Below, one piece after another: positions 43,248 to 54,511 of a DNA stretch of 64,000 bases. Origin of the DNA: Toxonevra muliebris (lineage: Eukaryota; Arthropoda; Insecta; Diptera; Pallopteridae); the NCBI GenBank assembly GCA_963691655.1, contig OY829330.1, forward strand, positions 20,709,389 through 20,773,388. The letters are read 5' to 3'. Below the pieces are notes generated by a model, which worked only from the letters and a program-made list of their open reading frames with translations, did no database searches and was not told the DNA's origin. The first letter of the stretch is position 1, and every line of letters begins with the position of its first letter. A program made the position numbers and the translations under genes.

Positions 43248-43790
43248 ATTTAGTATAGACTTTTATGAAAAATCTCTTCCATTTTTCTCCGATTTTTAAA
43301 ATATTTTATTTTTGGAAATTTCAAATTTGATAAACAAAAAAATTTCTTTATGAAAATTTAAGTGTTAATTTTTGTATGAGTTAATTTAAGTGTTTTCTAG
43401 CTTTCAACGTTTAAAATTGTCCGCTCCTAACTCATGTACATAACAAATAATTGAAAAACCACTAAAAAATTGGATTTAATAAAAATCTGTAAATCGAATT
43501 TAATTTTTGAAAAATGTCAATCAATCATCAATCAACTTCTTTTATTTTTGTCTAAAAATAATGTTTATTTCAAAATACCCTCGAAGTCGTTAAAAGCTGC
43601 TTTTGAATTGTTTACTTATAACGCCATCTATCACGAAATCCTATAATCAAATTATTCATTTAGTACTTAGACACATATTATTTTTCATTTGGGTCACCCA
43701 GTGTTTTCCTAGTTTTTAAACCAAATGTTAATTTTAGTTCAGACAATGAAGCCAAGCAATTTAGTAGATCTACCTCAGTGAAAAGATCTG
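43248..43790. repeat. Segmental duplication, copy 1
   Basis: From TTTAGTATAGACTTTTATG through CAATCAATCATCAATCAACTTC, CGTTAAAAGCTGC and AACGCCATCTATCACGAAATC to CAATTTAGTAGATCTACCTCAG. It matches 44366-44740 in order, about 1.1 kb away, with scattered substitutions and extra sequence between 43325 and 43510. Confidence 0.88.
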
Positions 43791-44009
43791 TTTCTTTGCT
43801 TAATTGCAATTTTAAGAAAAAACCCGGATCATTTAAACATTTTATAATTTATTTATAAAATAATTATAGAAGCAGAAGTAAATTATTTGAGGAATCCAAA
43901 ATAAATTAGAAAAATTAGCAAAGATCAAAAAATGTAAGATTTAAATTAATTTGGAAATGCATTATAAAAGTTTAGTGAGGGAAAACTGCGCAAAAAACTC
44001 ATTTAAATT

Positions 44010-44370
44010 GCCGGAAAAATGTACATATATAAATTGCGGGAAAAATGCGCATAAAAATCATATAATTTGCGAAAAAATTGATATCAATTAAGGAAAAAAT
44101 GCGCATAAAGTGTGAATAAATTGCGGGAAAAATGTACATTAAATTTGTATAAATTGGGGGAAAATTGCCCATGAAATTCGTACAAATTGCGGGAAAAATT
44201 GCATAAAATTCGTATAAAATGCGTAAAAATGTATAAAACTCGTATAAATTGTGGGAAAAGTGTGCATAAAATTCGTATCTATTGCGGGAAAAACTTGTAT
44301 AAAACTCGTGTAAATTGCGGGGAAATGTGCATAAAATTTGTATAAATTGCGGCAAAAATGTGCATAAAAT
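44010..44370. repeat. 33-bp minisatellite, about 11 degenerate copies
   Basis: The unit approximates ATTGCGGGAAAAATGTGCAT followed by AAAATTCGTATAA. It recurs head-to-tail with substitutions and small gaps. Because 33 is divisible by three, the minus strand is open for 118 codons (43999-44355) and shows a repeating NLYEFYAHFSR-like pattern. I regard that as a by-product of the repeat, not a gene. Confidence 0.9.
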
Positions 44371-44740
44371 TTAGTATAGACTTTTATGTAAAATCTCTTT
44401 CAGTTTCCTCTGATTTTGAAAATATTTGATTTTTCGGAAGTTTCAAATTGTCAATCAATCATCAATCAACTTCCTTTAAATTTGTCCAAAAAATAATGTT
44501 TATTTCAAAATACCCTCTAAGTCGTTAAAAGCTGCCTTTGATTTGTTTACTTATAACGCCATCTATCACGAAATCCTATAATCAAATTATTAATTTAGTA
44601 CTTAGACACATATTAATTTTCGTTTGAGTCACCCAGTGTTTTCTTAGTTTCTAAACCAAATGTAAGATTTATTTCAGGCAATATACTGAGAACTTTCACA
44701 TTAGTAAAAATGAAGTCAAACAATTTAGTACACCTACCTC
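44371..44740. repeat. Segmental duplication, copy 2
   Basis: The second copy of 43248-43790, lacking its 190-bp middle part. It begins directly at the end of the minisatellite (ATTTAGTATAGACTTTTATG from about 44366) and ends CAATTTAGTACACCTACCTCAG. Confidence 0.88.
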
Positions 44741-45559
44741 AGTAGTGCCAGTCGAATCAAAAAGTATTTCTGATGTTCGAAGTTTTGCACGTGGAATTCA
44801 TCTTTCGGTATGTGAAATGGTGGACGAATTTTTATAGTATTGTTACCGGATTTGACAATCGGTATTTTCGCAACGCGGTAACGCTGCTAGCAGTTAAAAA
44901 CCTACTATGCTGTTCTTTTCTTGAGTGGTGAGAACCTTTTGCGATACGTTCATAGCAAATGCAATACGGAAACGAATCTATAAATTTTCGTCTAGTTTTA
45001 GAACAATATACATATTTTCTTTACAGGAAATACTTTAATAAAGCATGGCTATTTCGTCGTTGTGTCAATGCAAAGTAAACTAACGCCATCTGTTTTGTAA
45101 TTGTTACCAGTGTAAAGACGCAAATCGAGGGTCCGCATTTGTGCCTTTCACCCTAGGCTGAACATCGTTTTATTTTTATTTTTTTATAATTTGAATTTGA
45201 AATTAGTTTTATTATTTTTTCATTATTAATTAATTATCCATCATGAATTAAATTTTAGTTGTACGTAAATACGAATTGTGTTATTATGGTAATGTAGTAT
45301 AAGTAAGATTAAGTCGGAGGAATGCGACCCTGGGGTAGTGCTGAAAAATAAACGCGCACTGAACATACGGCGCAGAAGACGCGGTTGCAGCCATGTTGAG
45401 CACGCGATTTTTCAATTTCCGGTCTGTCTTCTTTGGATAGATCTCGAACAAGACAGACGTCTCCTCCTGCTGTTCTAGCAAATCATTGTGGGAAACTATA
45501 TTAAACGTAACAAGGAAATATATAACATTATAAATTGTGAGTATTTATTGTGATTATAT
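44741..45559. other. Non-coding region
   Basis: No recognised gene or element. Short frames only. Confidence 0.5.
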
Positions 45560-46110
45560 TTTCAGGGAGTAGCATTTTGTGCGCTCCCAATCCAATTCCA
45601 CTAGCGTTCTCAGGTAGTTGCACTGTGTGTGCTACCTTGTAATTAAATTGTGATTATATTTTCAGGGAGTAGCATTGTGTGCTCTCCCCTGTCCATTCCT
45701 ACTAGTGCCTTCAGGTAGTTGCACTGTGTGTGCTACCGCTCTTTATTGTATTAGCATCTTCAGGGAGTGGCATTGTGCGCACTTCCCCATCCACCTCCAC
45801 TAGCGTTCTCAGGTAGTTGCACTATGTGTGCTACCTTGTGATTATATTGTGATCATATTTTCAGGGAGTAGCATTGTGTGCGCTCCCCTGTCCATTCCTA
45901 CCAGTGTCTTCAGGTAGTTGCACTGTGTGTGCTACCACTCTTTATTGTATTAGCATCTTCAGGGAGTGGCATTGTGCGCACTTCCCTATCCACCTCCACA
46001 TAGTGCTCAGGTAGTTGCACTATGTGTGCTACCCTGTGATTATATTGTGATTTTATTTTCAGGGAGTAGCATTGTGTGCGCTCCCCTGCCCACTCCTACC
46101 AGTGTTAGAA
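45560..46110. repeat. Hairpin satellite array with nested 50/100/199-bp periods
   Basis: Eleven 24-25 bp imperfect palindromes occur about every 50 bp. Type 1 has stem GGGAG/CTCCC (45565, 45665, 45864, 46062). Type 2 has GGTAG/CTACC (45613, 45714, 45812, 45913, 46010). Type 3 is GGGAGTG/CACTTCCC (45763, 45962). The loop has the form GCA-nTGTG-TGC. Types 1 or 3 alternate with type 2, and the whole pattern repeats at 198-199 bp. Both stem sides change together between types. Confidence 0.9.
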
Positions 46111-46115
46111 TTGTC

Positions 46116-46131
46116 CACGTAGTACTACGTG
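46116..46131. repeat. Perfect 16-bp palindrome
   Basis: CACGTAGTACTACGTG directly follows the hairpin array. CTACGTGCAC from it recurs at 46155-46165. Further right (46165-46240) lies a tRNA-like stretch, AACCCAACGGTTAGCGC then TCCACTGCACGTGGA. It resembles a D-arm and anticodon arm, but no T-arm or CCA-end could be fitted. Confidence 0.7.
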
Positions 46132-47853
46132 CACCTTCCAGGGTTCTGTACACAACTACGTGCACATAACCCAACGGTTAGCGCTCCACTGCACGTGGAT
46201 CGGAAGATTACTGTCGGCTGGGGGTAATTGCAGTTAAATAAATTTTCTGTAATCGGATCCCGGACACGGCGAGTGATACCCCGGAGTAAGGTTCGTTACA
46301 CCAGCTAGAGGTGGTAATAAAAATAAAGTAACGCTTGCTTGCTGAATATCAATTAGATGTAAAGTTTGCCAAAGCTTTTATTTTTCGGTAACAAAATAGA
46401 CGTTACCGCGACAGAATCGATCTGTAAGTGTGATTATTGATACTTTATGAATTTGTTTAAGGATTTAAAATACCCCTTTTATTAACGAAATATCTAACTT
46501 TTATTTCATTTTGTGTTGTAAGTTTTATGAACACTTGATCGTAAAAAAACAAGTCATAAAATCTGTCAGTTTCTACTATTGCTTGTGCATTCTTATTGCC
46601 ATTATTAGCATGTGAAAAACGGACAAAACCAGAAGAGTTCGTCTAAGGAAGCAAATGAAGCCATGTAGTTGTAACCATAGAGCACATGCGACGATACTGA
46701 GAGAGTCGACGTCGGTGCAGATGAGTAGAGGCGTTGACTTCGGCTTCTTAGTATCATCTCTATTGTTGTAATTAATTGATTTTAAGGATGTAGTCTGGTG
46801 TTCCGACCTAATTTTTAAGGGGTTTTTCGGAAATTTTTTATTATAACAAAATAAAATACCGTCGTTCCAATTTTTGTATATGTTATTATTGACTTTAACT
46901 GTACAAAAAAGTTTTTTTTAGTGTTTTTTACGTCCAAAGTGGACACCTTAAAAAAAAGGTGTGTGGCTGGCCCGGGTGATTACGGAACTTGAAGTCATCT
47001 GAGACAAAAAATTGAAACAGAATATTGTTTTGTCATTCTGGCAGGTAGTAGATTTAAATATTTTTATTAAAAAATAACAAAATGGCAGACTTCAAAAAAA
47101 AAATTCAAAAATCTCGGTTTTTTTTGTTGAAAATAGGAAATAATGATTGTAAATAAACAGTTCTACTACCTACCATTGGCGTGTAGACTAACGTATTAAA
47201 ATTTCAGCCCAATCGGTAGTAGAATTTCTTCAAACGCCTGGGCCGATCCAAAAAACGTTGTTTCGAGAACAACGCTTTTAAAGTTTTACCATCACATACA
47301 GTTTAACCAAAAGGCGCTCTCGACTATGTGCTAAAACTTCGTTAATATTTTGAGTTTTTGTCTCAAATTATACTCTTAATATACTTTTGAAAGTATACTC
47401 TTAATATACTTTTGAAATATATGATAAAAAAAAAGAAATAATTTTGAAGTGAAATTTCTTTTCTCTTGTCCTAGAGTTAAACAACCGGATGTGACGTCGC
47501 GCGTAAGTTTGCAATTCGACATAATTTTGTCAAGTAATGTGCATGAGGGGCTAAATATCAATATTCCGTAACTGAATTCACGAGTAAACTATATAATAAA
47601 CGATAAATAAATAGTTTTAATTCAATATAACATATTAATTACACACAGACACACACGCCTATGGCAGAAAGAACAATATGTAGCGTCGCCATCTTGAAGT
47701 TTATGACAGTTATACACATACAGATGGCGCAAATGTTCAAGGAATTACATGCAGATGTCGCACACAAAAAGAGTTCTCTACAATTGTCATCGACATTACC
47801 GGTACTGAGTTGCAATTTTTCTTCTAGCATTAATCCCCAAAAAAAAAAAATGG
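46132..47853. other. Non-coding region with a 25-bp tandem duplication
   Basis: No gene recognised. TATACTCTTAATATACTTTT is tandemly doubled at 47369-47418 (25-bp period). The stretch 46790-47340 has the look of an old non-coding repeat, with AGGTAGTAGA near 47042 and its complement near 47162, but has no definable ends. Confidence 0.5.
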
Positions 47854-48048
47854 TTGTGTATTAACGAACACAAGGCAGAAGTGAAACTTCTTGTGAACTA
47901 AACGAAATACAGGCAAATGAAATTAAAAAACACAAGCCAATGAAGTAAAAAATTTAGCGATTGAAAAAATTAATTTGCTTGTTATTTGCTTGTGTTTCGT
48001 TTAGTTCACAAGAAGTTTCACTTCTGCTTTGTGTTCGTTAATACACAA
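47854..48048. mobile_element. Foldback element with 65-bp inverted arms
   Basis: Arm 47854-47918 (starting TTGTGTATTAACGAACACAA) and arm 47984-48048 are inverted copies with about three mismatches, around a 65-base centre. The total size of 195 bp and lack of coding capacity suit a MITE or foldback element. No clear target duplication was found. Confidence 0.85.
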
Positions 48049-48162
48049 TTTAGTTTTTTTGAAACTCGAATACAAGACTACATCTGTTGCAGAACGCATT
48101 TATTGTTCTTAATTTATTTGTGATTTTCGTTGTCGGAACATTAGAAGTTCGAATATGAGCTT

Positions 48163-48312
48163 ATACACTGCGGTATCTTTTCCACTCAGATTACGCTATT
48201 TTTCTTTCATCCGTTATTCGTCGTAGGTTCTTTTCGAACATCATTTAAATTTGATGCTGATACAATTGTCATTCGTCGATCGTAATTTGAGTGGAGAGGA
48301 TACACTGCGGTA
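48163..48312. mobile_element. Small inverted-repeat element between 13-bp direct repeats
   Basis: ATACACTGCGGTA occurs at 48163-48175 and 48300-48312. Between them, TCTTTTCCACTCAGATTACG on the left is the inverted counterpart of CGTAATTTGAGTGGAGAGG on the right (three mismatches). The arrangement looks like a roughly 124-bp insertion with a long target duplication, though 13 bp fits no common DNA transposon class. Confidence 0.7.
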
Positions 48313-48358
48313 AGTATAAAATTGTAAGGTTTATGTAACAAAATTTAATTGTATGTAT

Positions 48359-48667
48359 TGGGACGTCAGGTGGCAAATAAAAGGCAATATTTTTCGTTGC
48401 ACGATTGATCGAAAATCTAAATTTTATTTAATTTTATAAAATTAGTTAAATTTACAAATACCAATTAATATTACTCACATTTGTGCTTTTAAGCACCCCT
48501 TTGCCCAATGTACAAAAAATAAGTGGAAAATTAATGTGTATGTATTTGCAGGCGACTGCAGCAGAACCAAAGAAAGAAAATGAATGAAGTTTTGACAGTT
48601 CGCTTGAGCAGTGTTGCCTTTCGGAGTACTTTTAAAGGTGTAGACACAATAGTCTAGCGCCGCGACA
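48359..48667 (-). repeat. 3' LTR of BEL/Pao 2
   Basis: 309 bp, plus strand TGGGACGTCAGGTGGC to CTAGCGCCGCGACA. It is the longer of the two; the other LTR lacks about 32 bp after TTTATAAAATTA. Otherwise the two are nearly identical. Confidence 0.95.
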
Positions 48668-48680
48668 TCCCCCCTTCGTA
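48668..48680 (-). other. Polypurine tract of BEL/Pao 2
   Basis: On the minus strand ACGAAGGGGGGA immediately precedes the 3' LTR, the expected plus-strand primer. Confidence 0.85.
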
Positions 48681-48703
48681 AACTTGATGCATCGCAGTAA
48701 AGT

Positions 48704-49830
48704 TTACCTACTCAAGTCTAGCTTCGCTAATTTTACAACCGGTCGCGTTGAAAGCCCAGACACAGTCTCCACAACAGCACTGCGGGCCTGACCATCTTTA
48801 GCTCCAGTCACATCCACGATAACGCCTTTCAGCCAGGTGTTGCGCTTACTGTTGTCATCGACAATGTTCACCACATCACCGATGTCGACCGGGTCGGAAG
48901 TATTCTGGTACCATTTAGTACGTCTAGTTAGGCAGGGCAAGTACTCTCTCACCCATCATTTCCAAAATAGATCGGCAAGCTGTGTTGCGTTTCTAAAGTT
49001 CTTTCGTAAAGCATCACCGCTATCGTCTTTGATACTTTTCTCGCGCAAACCCCTTGAGCTCCCAATCAAAAAATGATTCGGGGTGAGCGCCTCATCATTG
49101 GGAGAGTCGATGGGAACGTATGTGAGTGGCCCGGAATTCAGGATATTCTCCACGTCGGCTAACGCAGCTCTCAAAGTGTGCTCCTGCATGCTGGCTTCAC
49201 TGAGTATATCTGAAAGTATAGACTTCACGGACCGTATCATTCTCTCCCATGCTCCGCCCATATGCGGCGAGGCCGGTGGGATGAAACACCACTCCACTTC
49301 GGGGTACTTCTGCTCGAGATCGTCTGAGGAAAGCCGCTCCATTTCTGCTAACAGAATTCTGCTTGCTCCACGAAAGTTTATAGCATTGTCTGACATAATA
49401 CACCTGTGTACGCCTCGGCGACTGACGAACTGCTTTAGTACGAGTAGGAATGCATCTGTTGATAGTGAATGAGTGATCTCTATGTGCACAACGCACACTG
49501 TGAGGCATGTAAAGAGTACGCCCCAGCGTTTCTCGCGGTGCCTGTCAACTACAACGTCCATTGGCGCGAAAAATCGACCCCTGTGAACGTGAATGGCCGT
49601 GTATGCAAGGCAAGGCGTTCCGGTGGTAAGGAACCCATTTCAGGAGGTTCAGGATGCGCCTTCCGAATTCTGCACATTCGACACCTCTTCGCAATAGCGC
49701 GGACCAGCGCTCTTAAGCCGCACACACAGTATTTCTGACGTATCTCATTGACGACGATTTCGTTGTGGTGGTGATGATACTTTCGATGATAAAAGTCAAC
49801 AATCAGGAGTGTGGTTTAGTTGTGGCGATG
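48704..49830 (-). pseudogene. pol: BEL/Pao 2 integrase and C-terminal domain
   Basis: The zinc region is FYHRKYHHHNEIVV with CRMCR (49680-49790). Then come GVDFFAPM, IMSDNAINFRG and GGAWERMIRSVKS, the DDE core with all three acidic residues; SDNGTNF is changed to SDNAINF. The tail WVREYLPCLTRRTKWYQ...DVVNIVDD is the DUF5641-type domain. A premature TGA at 48956-48958, a one-base loss near 49572 and an upstream TAA near 49817 break the frame. Confidence 0.92.
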
Positions 49831-50458
49831 TAGGATGATAGGTCTTTTCATGTCCGCTGATATGCTACTGATTGCGTTAATTCGTCCTCTGACTCTGAGC
49901 AGCCCTGCTTCATCTAGAAAGGGGGAAAATTTATAAATAAGGCTCTTTCAACTTACTGGTTGGCCCTTTTGCAGGCACTGTATCTCCTCCCCGAATGCAT
50001 CGCTTTGACATTTACGAAGAATCAGCGTTTCGGCACCGTCAACTGTAGTGTCTTCTACCACTTTTCGAACGAACTCAGACTGGATCGTGCGTTTCATCAT
50101 CCCTCGAAGAAAACGTAGCTCGCATCTCTGCACAGCGCGCAGCCTCTCCCACTTGCTAAATCTTGTTATGTTTGGAACTACTTCAGCAAAGGGTGTCGTA
50201 AGGGATATTTGAAGCTCCACATGATGAACTGGTTCGAGTTCCGCTGTACCAGGTAAATTCGTTTCAGGCCATTCTGACTCAGACAGAAACAAAAATGCAG
50301 GACCTTAGAACCACCTTGATGCCCCATCTAGGTCGGAAGAATGATTCCATTTAGTGCCATCGTCGGCCACATTTTCAGCGGAGGGCACCCATTTCTAGTC
50401 GTTAACACTAGACGCTTCCAAGATTTCGCCTATGCGTAAAGCAACGAATTGGTTGAAC
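49831..50458 (-). pseudogene. pol: BEL/Pao 2 RNase H to integrase linker
   Basis: FLSESEWPETNLPGTAELEP, FSKWERLRAVQRCELRFLRG and FGEEIQCLQKGQPVS match the corresponding linker in BEL A. Stops at the WF*GPAF and D*KWVPS positions separate it from RNase H. Confidence 0.88.
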
Positions 50459-51034
50459 TTACGCGCATCGGATCGAATCCAATAAAGAACATTCTTCGAA
50501 TCGGAATGTTAGCTCCTTTTTGATAAATATTGACAGCCACAGTCCTAGTATCGCACCCATTAATTCTAAACGCGGAATGGAAACAGGCTTTAAAGGAGCC
50601 ACACGCGTTTTGGACGCCTCTAGAGTGCAGCACACCTCGCCATTAACTTCAGCTCGCAAGTAGGCCACTGCTGAAAAAGCGACTAGGCTAGCGTCGCAAA
50701 AGATATGCAGCTGTACGTCTCGGCTGCAGCTGGCCAACTTATAGCACCGTGGTATTCGAATGTTATTTATCTGAGGTAGTAATTGAATCCACGACCACCA
50801 GTCATTTCGTTCTGCTTCATGTATGGGTTCATCCCAGCTGACTGCTGAGCGCCATATATTCTGCATGATAATTTTAGCACGGATCATGTAGAAACCGATT
50901 AGGCCGAGAGGGTCATAGACAGTCATGATCACACGTAGAATGCCTCGTTTTGTCGGAAATGTAGTCTCATCGAAAACCGATTTCTCGAATTTCTCCACAA
51001 AGGTCAGCTCGTCTGTCTGGGGCAACCACCACAT
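50459..51034 (-). pseudogene. pol: BEL/Pao 2 RT thumb and RNase H
   Basis: VIMTVYDPLGLIGFYMIRAKIIMQ is the Pao thumb signature. HIFCDASLVAFSAVAYLRAE is the RNase H first Asp region, and RLELMGAILGLWL follows with the conserved Glu. The frame ends early at [14 protein letters not shown] through a small deletion that removes the SDS motif. Confidence 0.9.
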
Positions 51035-52671
51035 AGAACTCGTTCGTATAATGTGCCAGATTATTCAATGCACTTGTTTGTCTGCGTTGTGGAGCCTGAG
51101 ATGGCCTGCAGCACGTGCGTCGAGTTAGGCAGCCAGTTTCGCATTTCGAAACCGCCTTCACTGTGAATGTGCTTAACTTTTAACACCAAATCGATCATCT
51201 CTTGATCCGAGTCGACACTTTGCAACCAGTCGTCTACGTAGGTATTATGATGAATAGGTTAACCTGCATCTTCATGTTTTTCGGCAAAACGAGAAGCATT
51301 TTTATTTTTAATATAGTTCGCCAGAGTTGGAGATCAGGCAGCTCCGAATGTCATAACTACCATTGCATACGTATCGGGCTTCTTTGAGCGATCGCAGTAA
51401 CGCCACAGAAACTTTTGAGCCGACTGATCTTCATGCTTCACTAAAATTTGGTGGAACATTTCACGTATGTCCCCGCTGATGGCCACGGGTCGTTCTCTGA
51501 AACGAATCAACACTCCAAACAGTGACGCCAGCAGATCGGGCCCCTTCAGTAGATATGTGTTTAGAGCGATGTCATTAACCGTTGCGGCAGCATCCCACAC
51601 CAATCGGGTTTTATTTTTATTTTTGTTCGTCACCGAAAAGATGGGGATGAACCATGATTTTCCGTCTCTTGAGATCTCATCCTTTCCTAGCTTGCGCACG
51701 TACCCTTTATCTTCATAACTGCTTATCTGGTTATTCAGGAATTCCATCAGGCTTGGTTGTCGCATCATCTTTGTCTCGAGGCAGTTGAATCGCCGCATAG
51801 CCATCGGAAATGAATCGGGCAAGTTGACTTGGTCGTACTTCCACAACAACCCTGTTTCCCACCTTTTCTTATCAGGCAGGTATCTTGTGGTGGACTCCAT
51901 TATCGACTGAGCACGCTCATCTGCTTTGGCTGCTTTGGACTTCAGAGCGTTACTTGCCACGCACACTCCAACGGCTTCCAGCGCGAAATTGGCTTTCATT
52001 AGCTCATCCATGCGCTTAGTAGGTGCACAGGAACAAATGTGCATAACGCGGTTTTGGCCACCAGCAGTAGCATTGTCACGCCCGTAGACGGCCCAACCAA
52101 TCCTGCTCCTTGTCGCGATGAGAGAGTTGTCATCAGCTTCCTTTATCGCCAAGGGCACCCCAAGTTTCGCATTGTCGATACCGAGAAGAAGCGTGGCACC
52201 AACAGCGTTGTATGATTTGATTGGCAAATTGTGCAAGTGGTCGTGTGCCTGCAATACAGCTTCAGAGAGCGACTGTTCTGGAAGGTCTAGATTCGCTACA
52301 GTGCGCACGTTGCGTAAACTAAAACGAGGGGTCCTCATGCTGCTCGATGAAATATCAAAAGAGACTAATTTCGAATCGGGATCATTCTGCGTAATGTCGC
52401 CAGTCCATCTCAGACACAGTTCCTCCGATTGACCCTCTAGGCCAAGCTCTTCTGTGATGCCGCTATCAAGTAATGTGCATGCAGACCCTTCGTCGATCAG
52501 AGCATATGTTTTCACGGAATTGGACTTTCCGTACAAAGTTACTGGAACGTATCGGAACATCATCTGAGTTGGCTGCGTTTTAGCATGCAGCATAACAGCG
52601 GTGTCAGAAGGCTTGTTGGTTGATGATGTCGGGATCGGTGTATGCAGCATTTGTGCACCCGCCGATTTCAC
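51035..52671 (-). pseudogene. pol: BEL/Pao 2 protease and reverse transcriptase
   Basis: The 445-codon frame 51334-52671 has YALIDEGSACTLLDSG (protease, D-E-G), LLLGIDNAKLGVPLA, WDAAATVND, ISGDIREMFHQILV (motif A) and VMTFGAA, where it stops. The catalytic box continues past the stop as NTYVDDWLQSVDSD near 51222-51250. KNKNASRF between them is partly degenerate. Confidence 0.92.
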
Positions 52672-53981
52672 ATTACATGCGGCTACGGCAATTTTTCAAG
52701 AAATGTTTCTTGAAGCACTTGATGCATAATTTGTTGTTGCGTATGAAGCGCCACCTATCGTTCGTAGTAAAGGCGCAAAATTTGATTGCATTTTTCGAGT
52801 CGATGGTCACCATCACATTTGATGCAGCGTTGCTGTATTAACGTTTCCCCATTGCTGCACTGTACAACGTCATGCACTAACAATCTAGGCTTTGATTGCT
52901 TGCTGCTTGCTTTTACCTCAGCGTCGGCCACACCAGCTACTGGACCCACAGATACTACCTGGCTAGCACATGTAGCTAATTTAAATAGCCAGTCATCAAA
53001 TTCATTAATATCGACCTTTTCCATTGCTACACTATATCGGCCCCACTCTAGTTTCAAATCGCATGGCAGCTTACCCAGCAAGTAGGAGAGAAGCATTGGG
53101 TCATTTAAATACCCCGAGAGCCCGATTGCTTGTATAGTGGCTAGATAGTTCTGTACGGCTAGAGCTAATTGTATCAGAGTCTCCAACTTATCGTGTCTCA
53201 CTGCTGGTTCTTGTAATTTACGCTGTAGTGTTTGGTGTATGACGTTTGGTCTGCCATACAGCATTCTCAATGTGTCGATGGCTTGTGGAACGGTGGAGGG
53301 GATCATGAGCTTACCTCTGACTGCTTCCAATGCGGCGCCCTTCAAACTACGTTGTAATCGCATCAGATTCTCAGCGTCAGAGAAACCACATCGCTCCGTT
53401 GACTGCTCATAATTGGATATAAATAACGGCCACTCTTCTGGCCTACCAGAAAAGGCTGGCAGGTCCTTATTGACAACATGCCGCGAAGCTATTTGCATTG
53501 CTGACAGCGTTGAATCACCTAATACAGGAGGCATAGTGGACACGTTCCCATTACATTCAGAATTATCATAATTATTTGGTGGCGTAGTCAGTCGTAGAAC
53601 CGAAGCGTTAGTAGTAGGTGGCACGATTTCGGGAGCACCACAGACGACAGGTATAAACTGCGCTGGATCTGCGCTAGTGCATGCGCGTGGTTGAGAAGGA
53701 TAGTATCTAACAGCACCGTCACCGTAGCTGATTGCCATGGAATGCGCTCTCGCTGGCGCTTGTTGGCATTGCATTGATGCTAGCGGTTGATGACTTGCAT
53801 AGGATATGATTGGAATATTAGGGTAAAATGGCGAAAGGTGGTTAGCAAACAAATAAGGGAATTGTGTCGTAGTATGTGATGGCATATATGGTTGTGGGGC
53901 ACGGGTGGTACGTAACCGGAATTCATAGAAGCATTTGCAAAGACTGGCATGGGTGGTACATAACCTGCATTTGGCGCCCAT
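52672..53981 (-). pseudogene. gag: BEL/Pao 2 gag, central part and zinc knuckles
   Basis: Frame 52755-53981 has KDLPAFSGRPEEWPLFISNYEQS, LQRSLKGAALEAVRGKLMIP and LPCDLKLEWGRYSV (capsid-like DUF1759 region) and CIKCDGDHRLEKC (knuckle 1). Knuckle 2 (CIKCFKKHFLKNC) lies in another frame near 52700-52740. The first stretch of this frame (ATTRAPQPYMPS) overlaps the end of the N-terminal frame because of a frameshift near 53880-53920. Confidence 0.92.
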
Positions 53982-54511
53982 GCGCCCAGAAAAGTAGAAG
54001 CCGCAGCACTTGACGTATCAGAAGTAGACATATAAGGTCGTGCATAGTCAGCAGTGACTACAGCGCTGGAACGGTTGTCCTGCCAAGTTGGTATTGATGC
54101 AGCGGCATTGTTTAATTGTGTATGCCCATTCACAGATGTAGCCGATGTAGTAACATAATCTAACTTGTGCGCACCCACTTGTGCGTACCCATCTTCAGAT
54201 GTAGCACATAGTGTCGTAGTAGCGCCCACGTGAGCTGATGTAGCGACATAACCTAACGCGTGCGTACCCACTTGTGCGTACCCATCCTCAGATGTAGCAC
54301 ATAGCGTAGCTTGTTGATTAAAACCATCATTTGAACTGGTAAAAAGCATCGCAGGCAAAGCCGCACATGTTTTTTCGCTCAATTCGCCAGAAGTCGCGGC
54401 TGTCTGAAACGTTTCCTCAGATGCTGAACGTAATGCCGATTCGCGTTCGCCACCACTTGTGACATCACATGACGGTGCTGACATTTTGTCTGGAATTTGA
54501 TCACAGTACAC
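53780..54511 (-). pseudogene. gag: BEL/Pao 2 gag, N-terminal part
   Basis: A 243-codon low-complexity frame with likely start MSAPSCDV (54484) or MYCDQ (54511). It contains an internal protein repeat: TLCATSEDGYAQVG occurs twice, followed by variants ending YVATSA and YVTTSA (54150-54310). The repeat unit is about 87-90 bp. Confidence 0.85.

Noticed and set aside
43999..44355. 118-codon minus-strand frame
   Set aside because: It lies exactly over a 33-bp minisatellite; openness follows from the period being divisible by three.
45560..46110. Possible CRISPR-like array
   Set aside because: Both repeats and the sequences between them are repeated; there are no unique spacers, and the host is an insect.
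46155..46240. tRNA gene
   Set aside because: A D-arm-like and an anticodon-arm-like stretch occur, but no acceptor stem or T-arm can be folded; at most a tRNA-derived scrap.
48350..48358. Target duplication TGTATGTAT for BEL/Pao 2
   Set aside because: The same word on the right lies three bases away from the LTR end (from 54989), so the boundaries do not agree.
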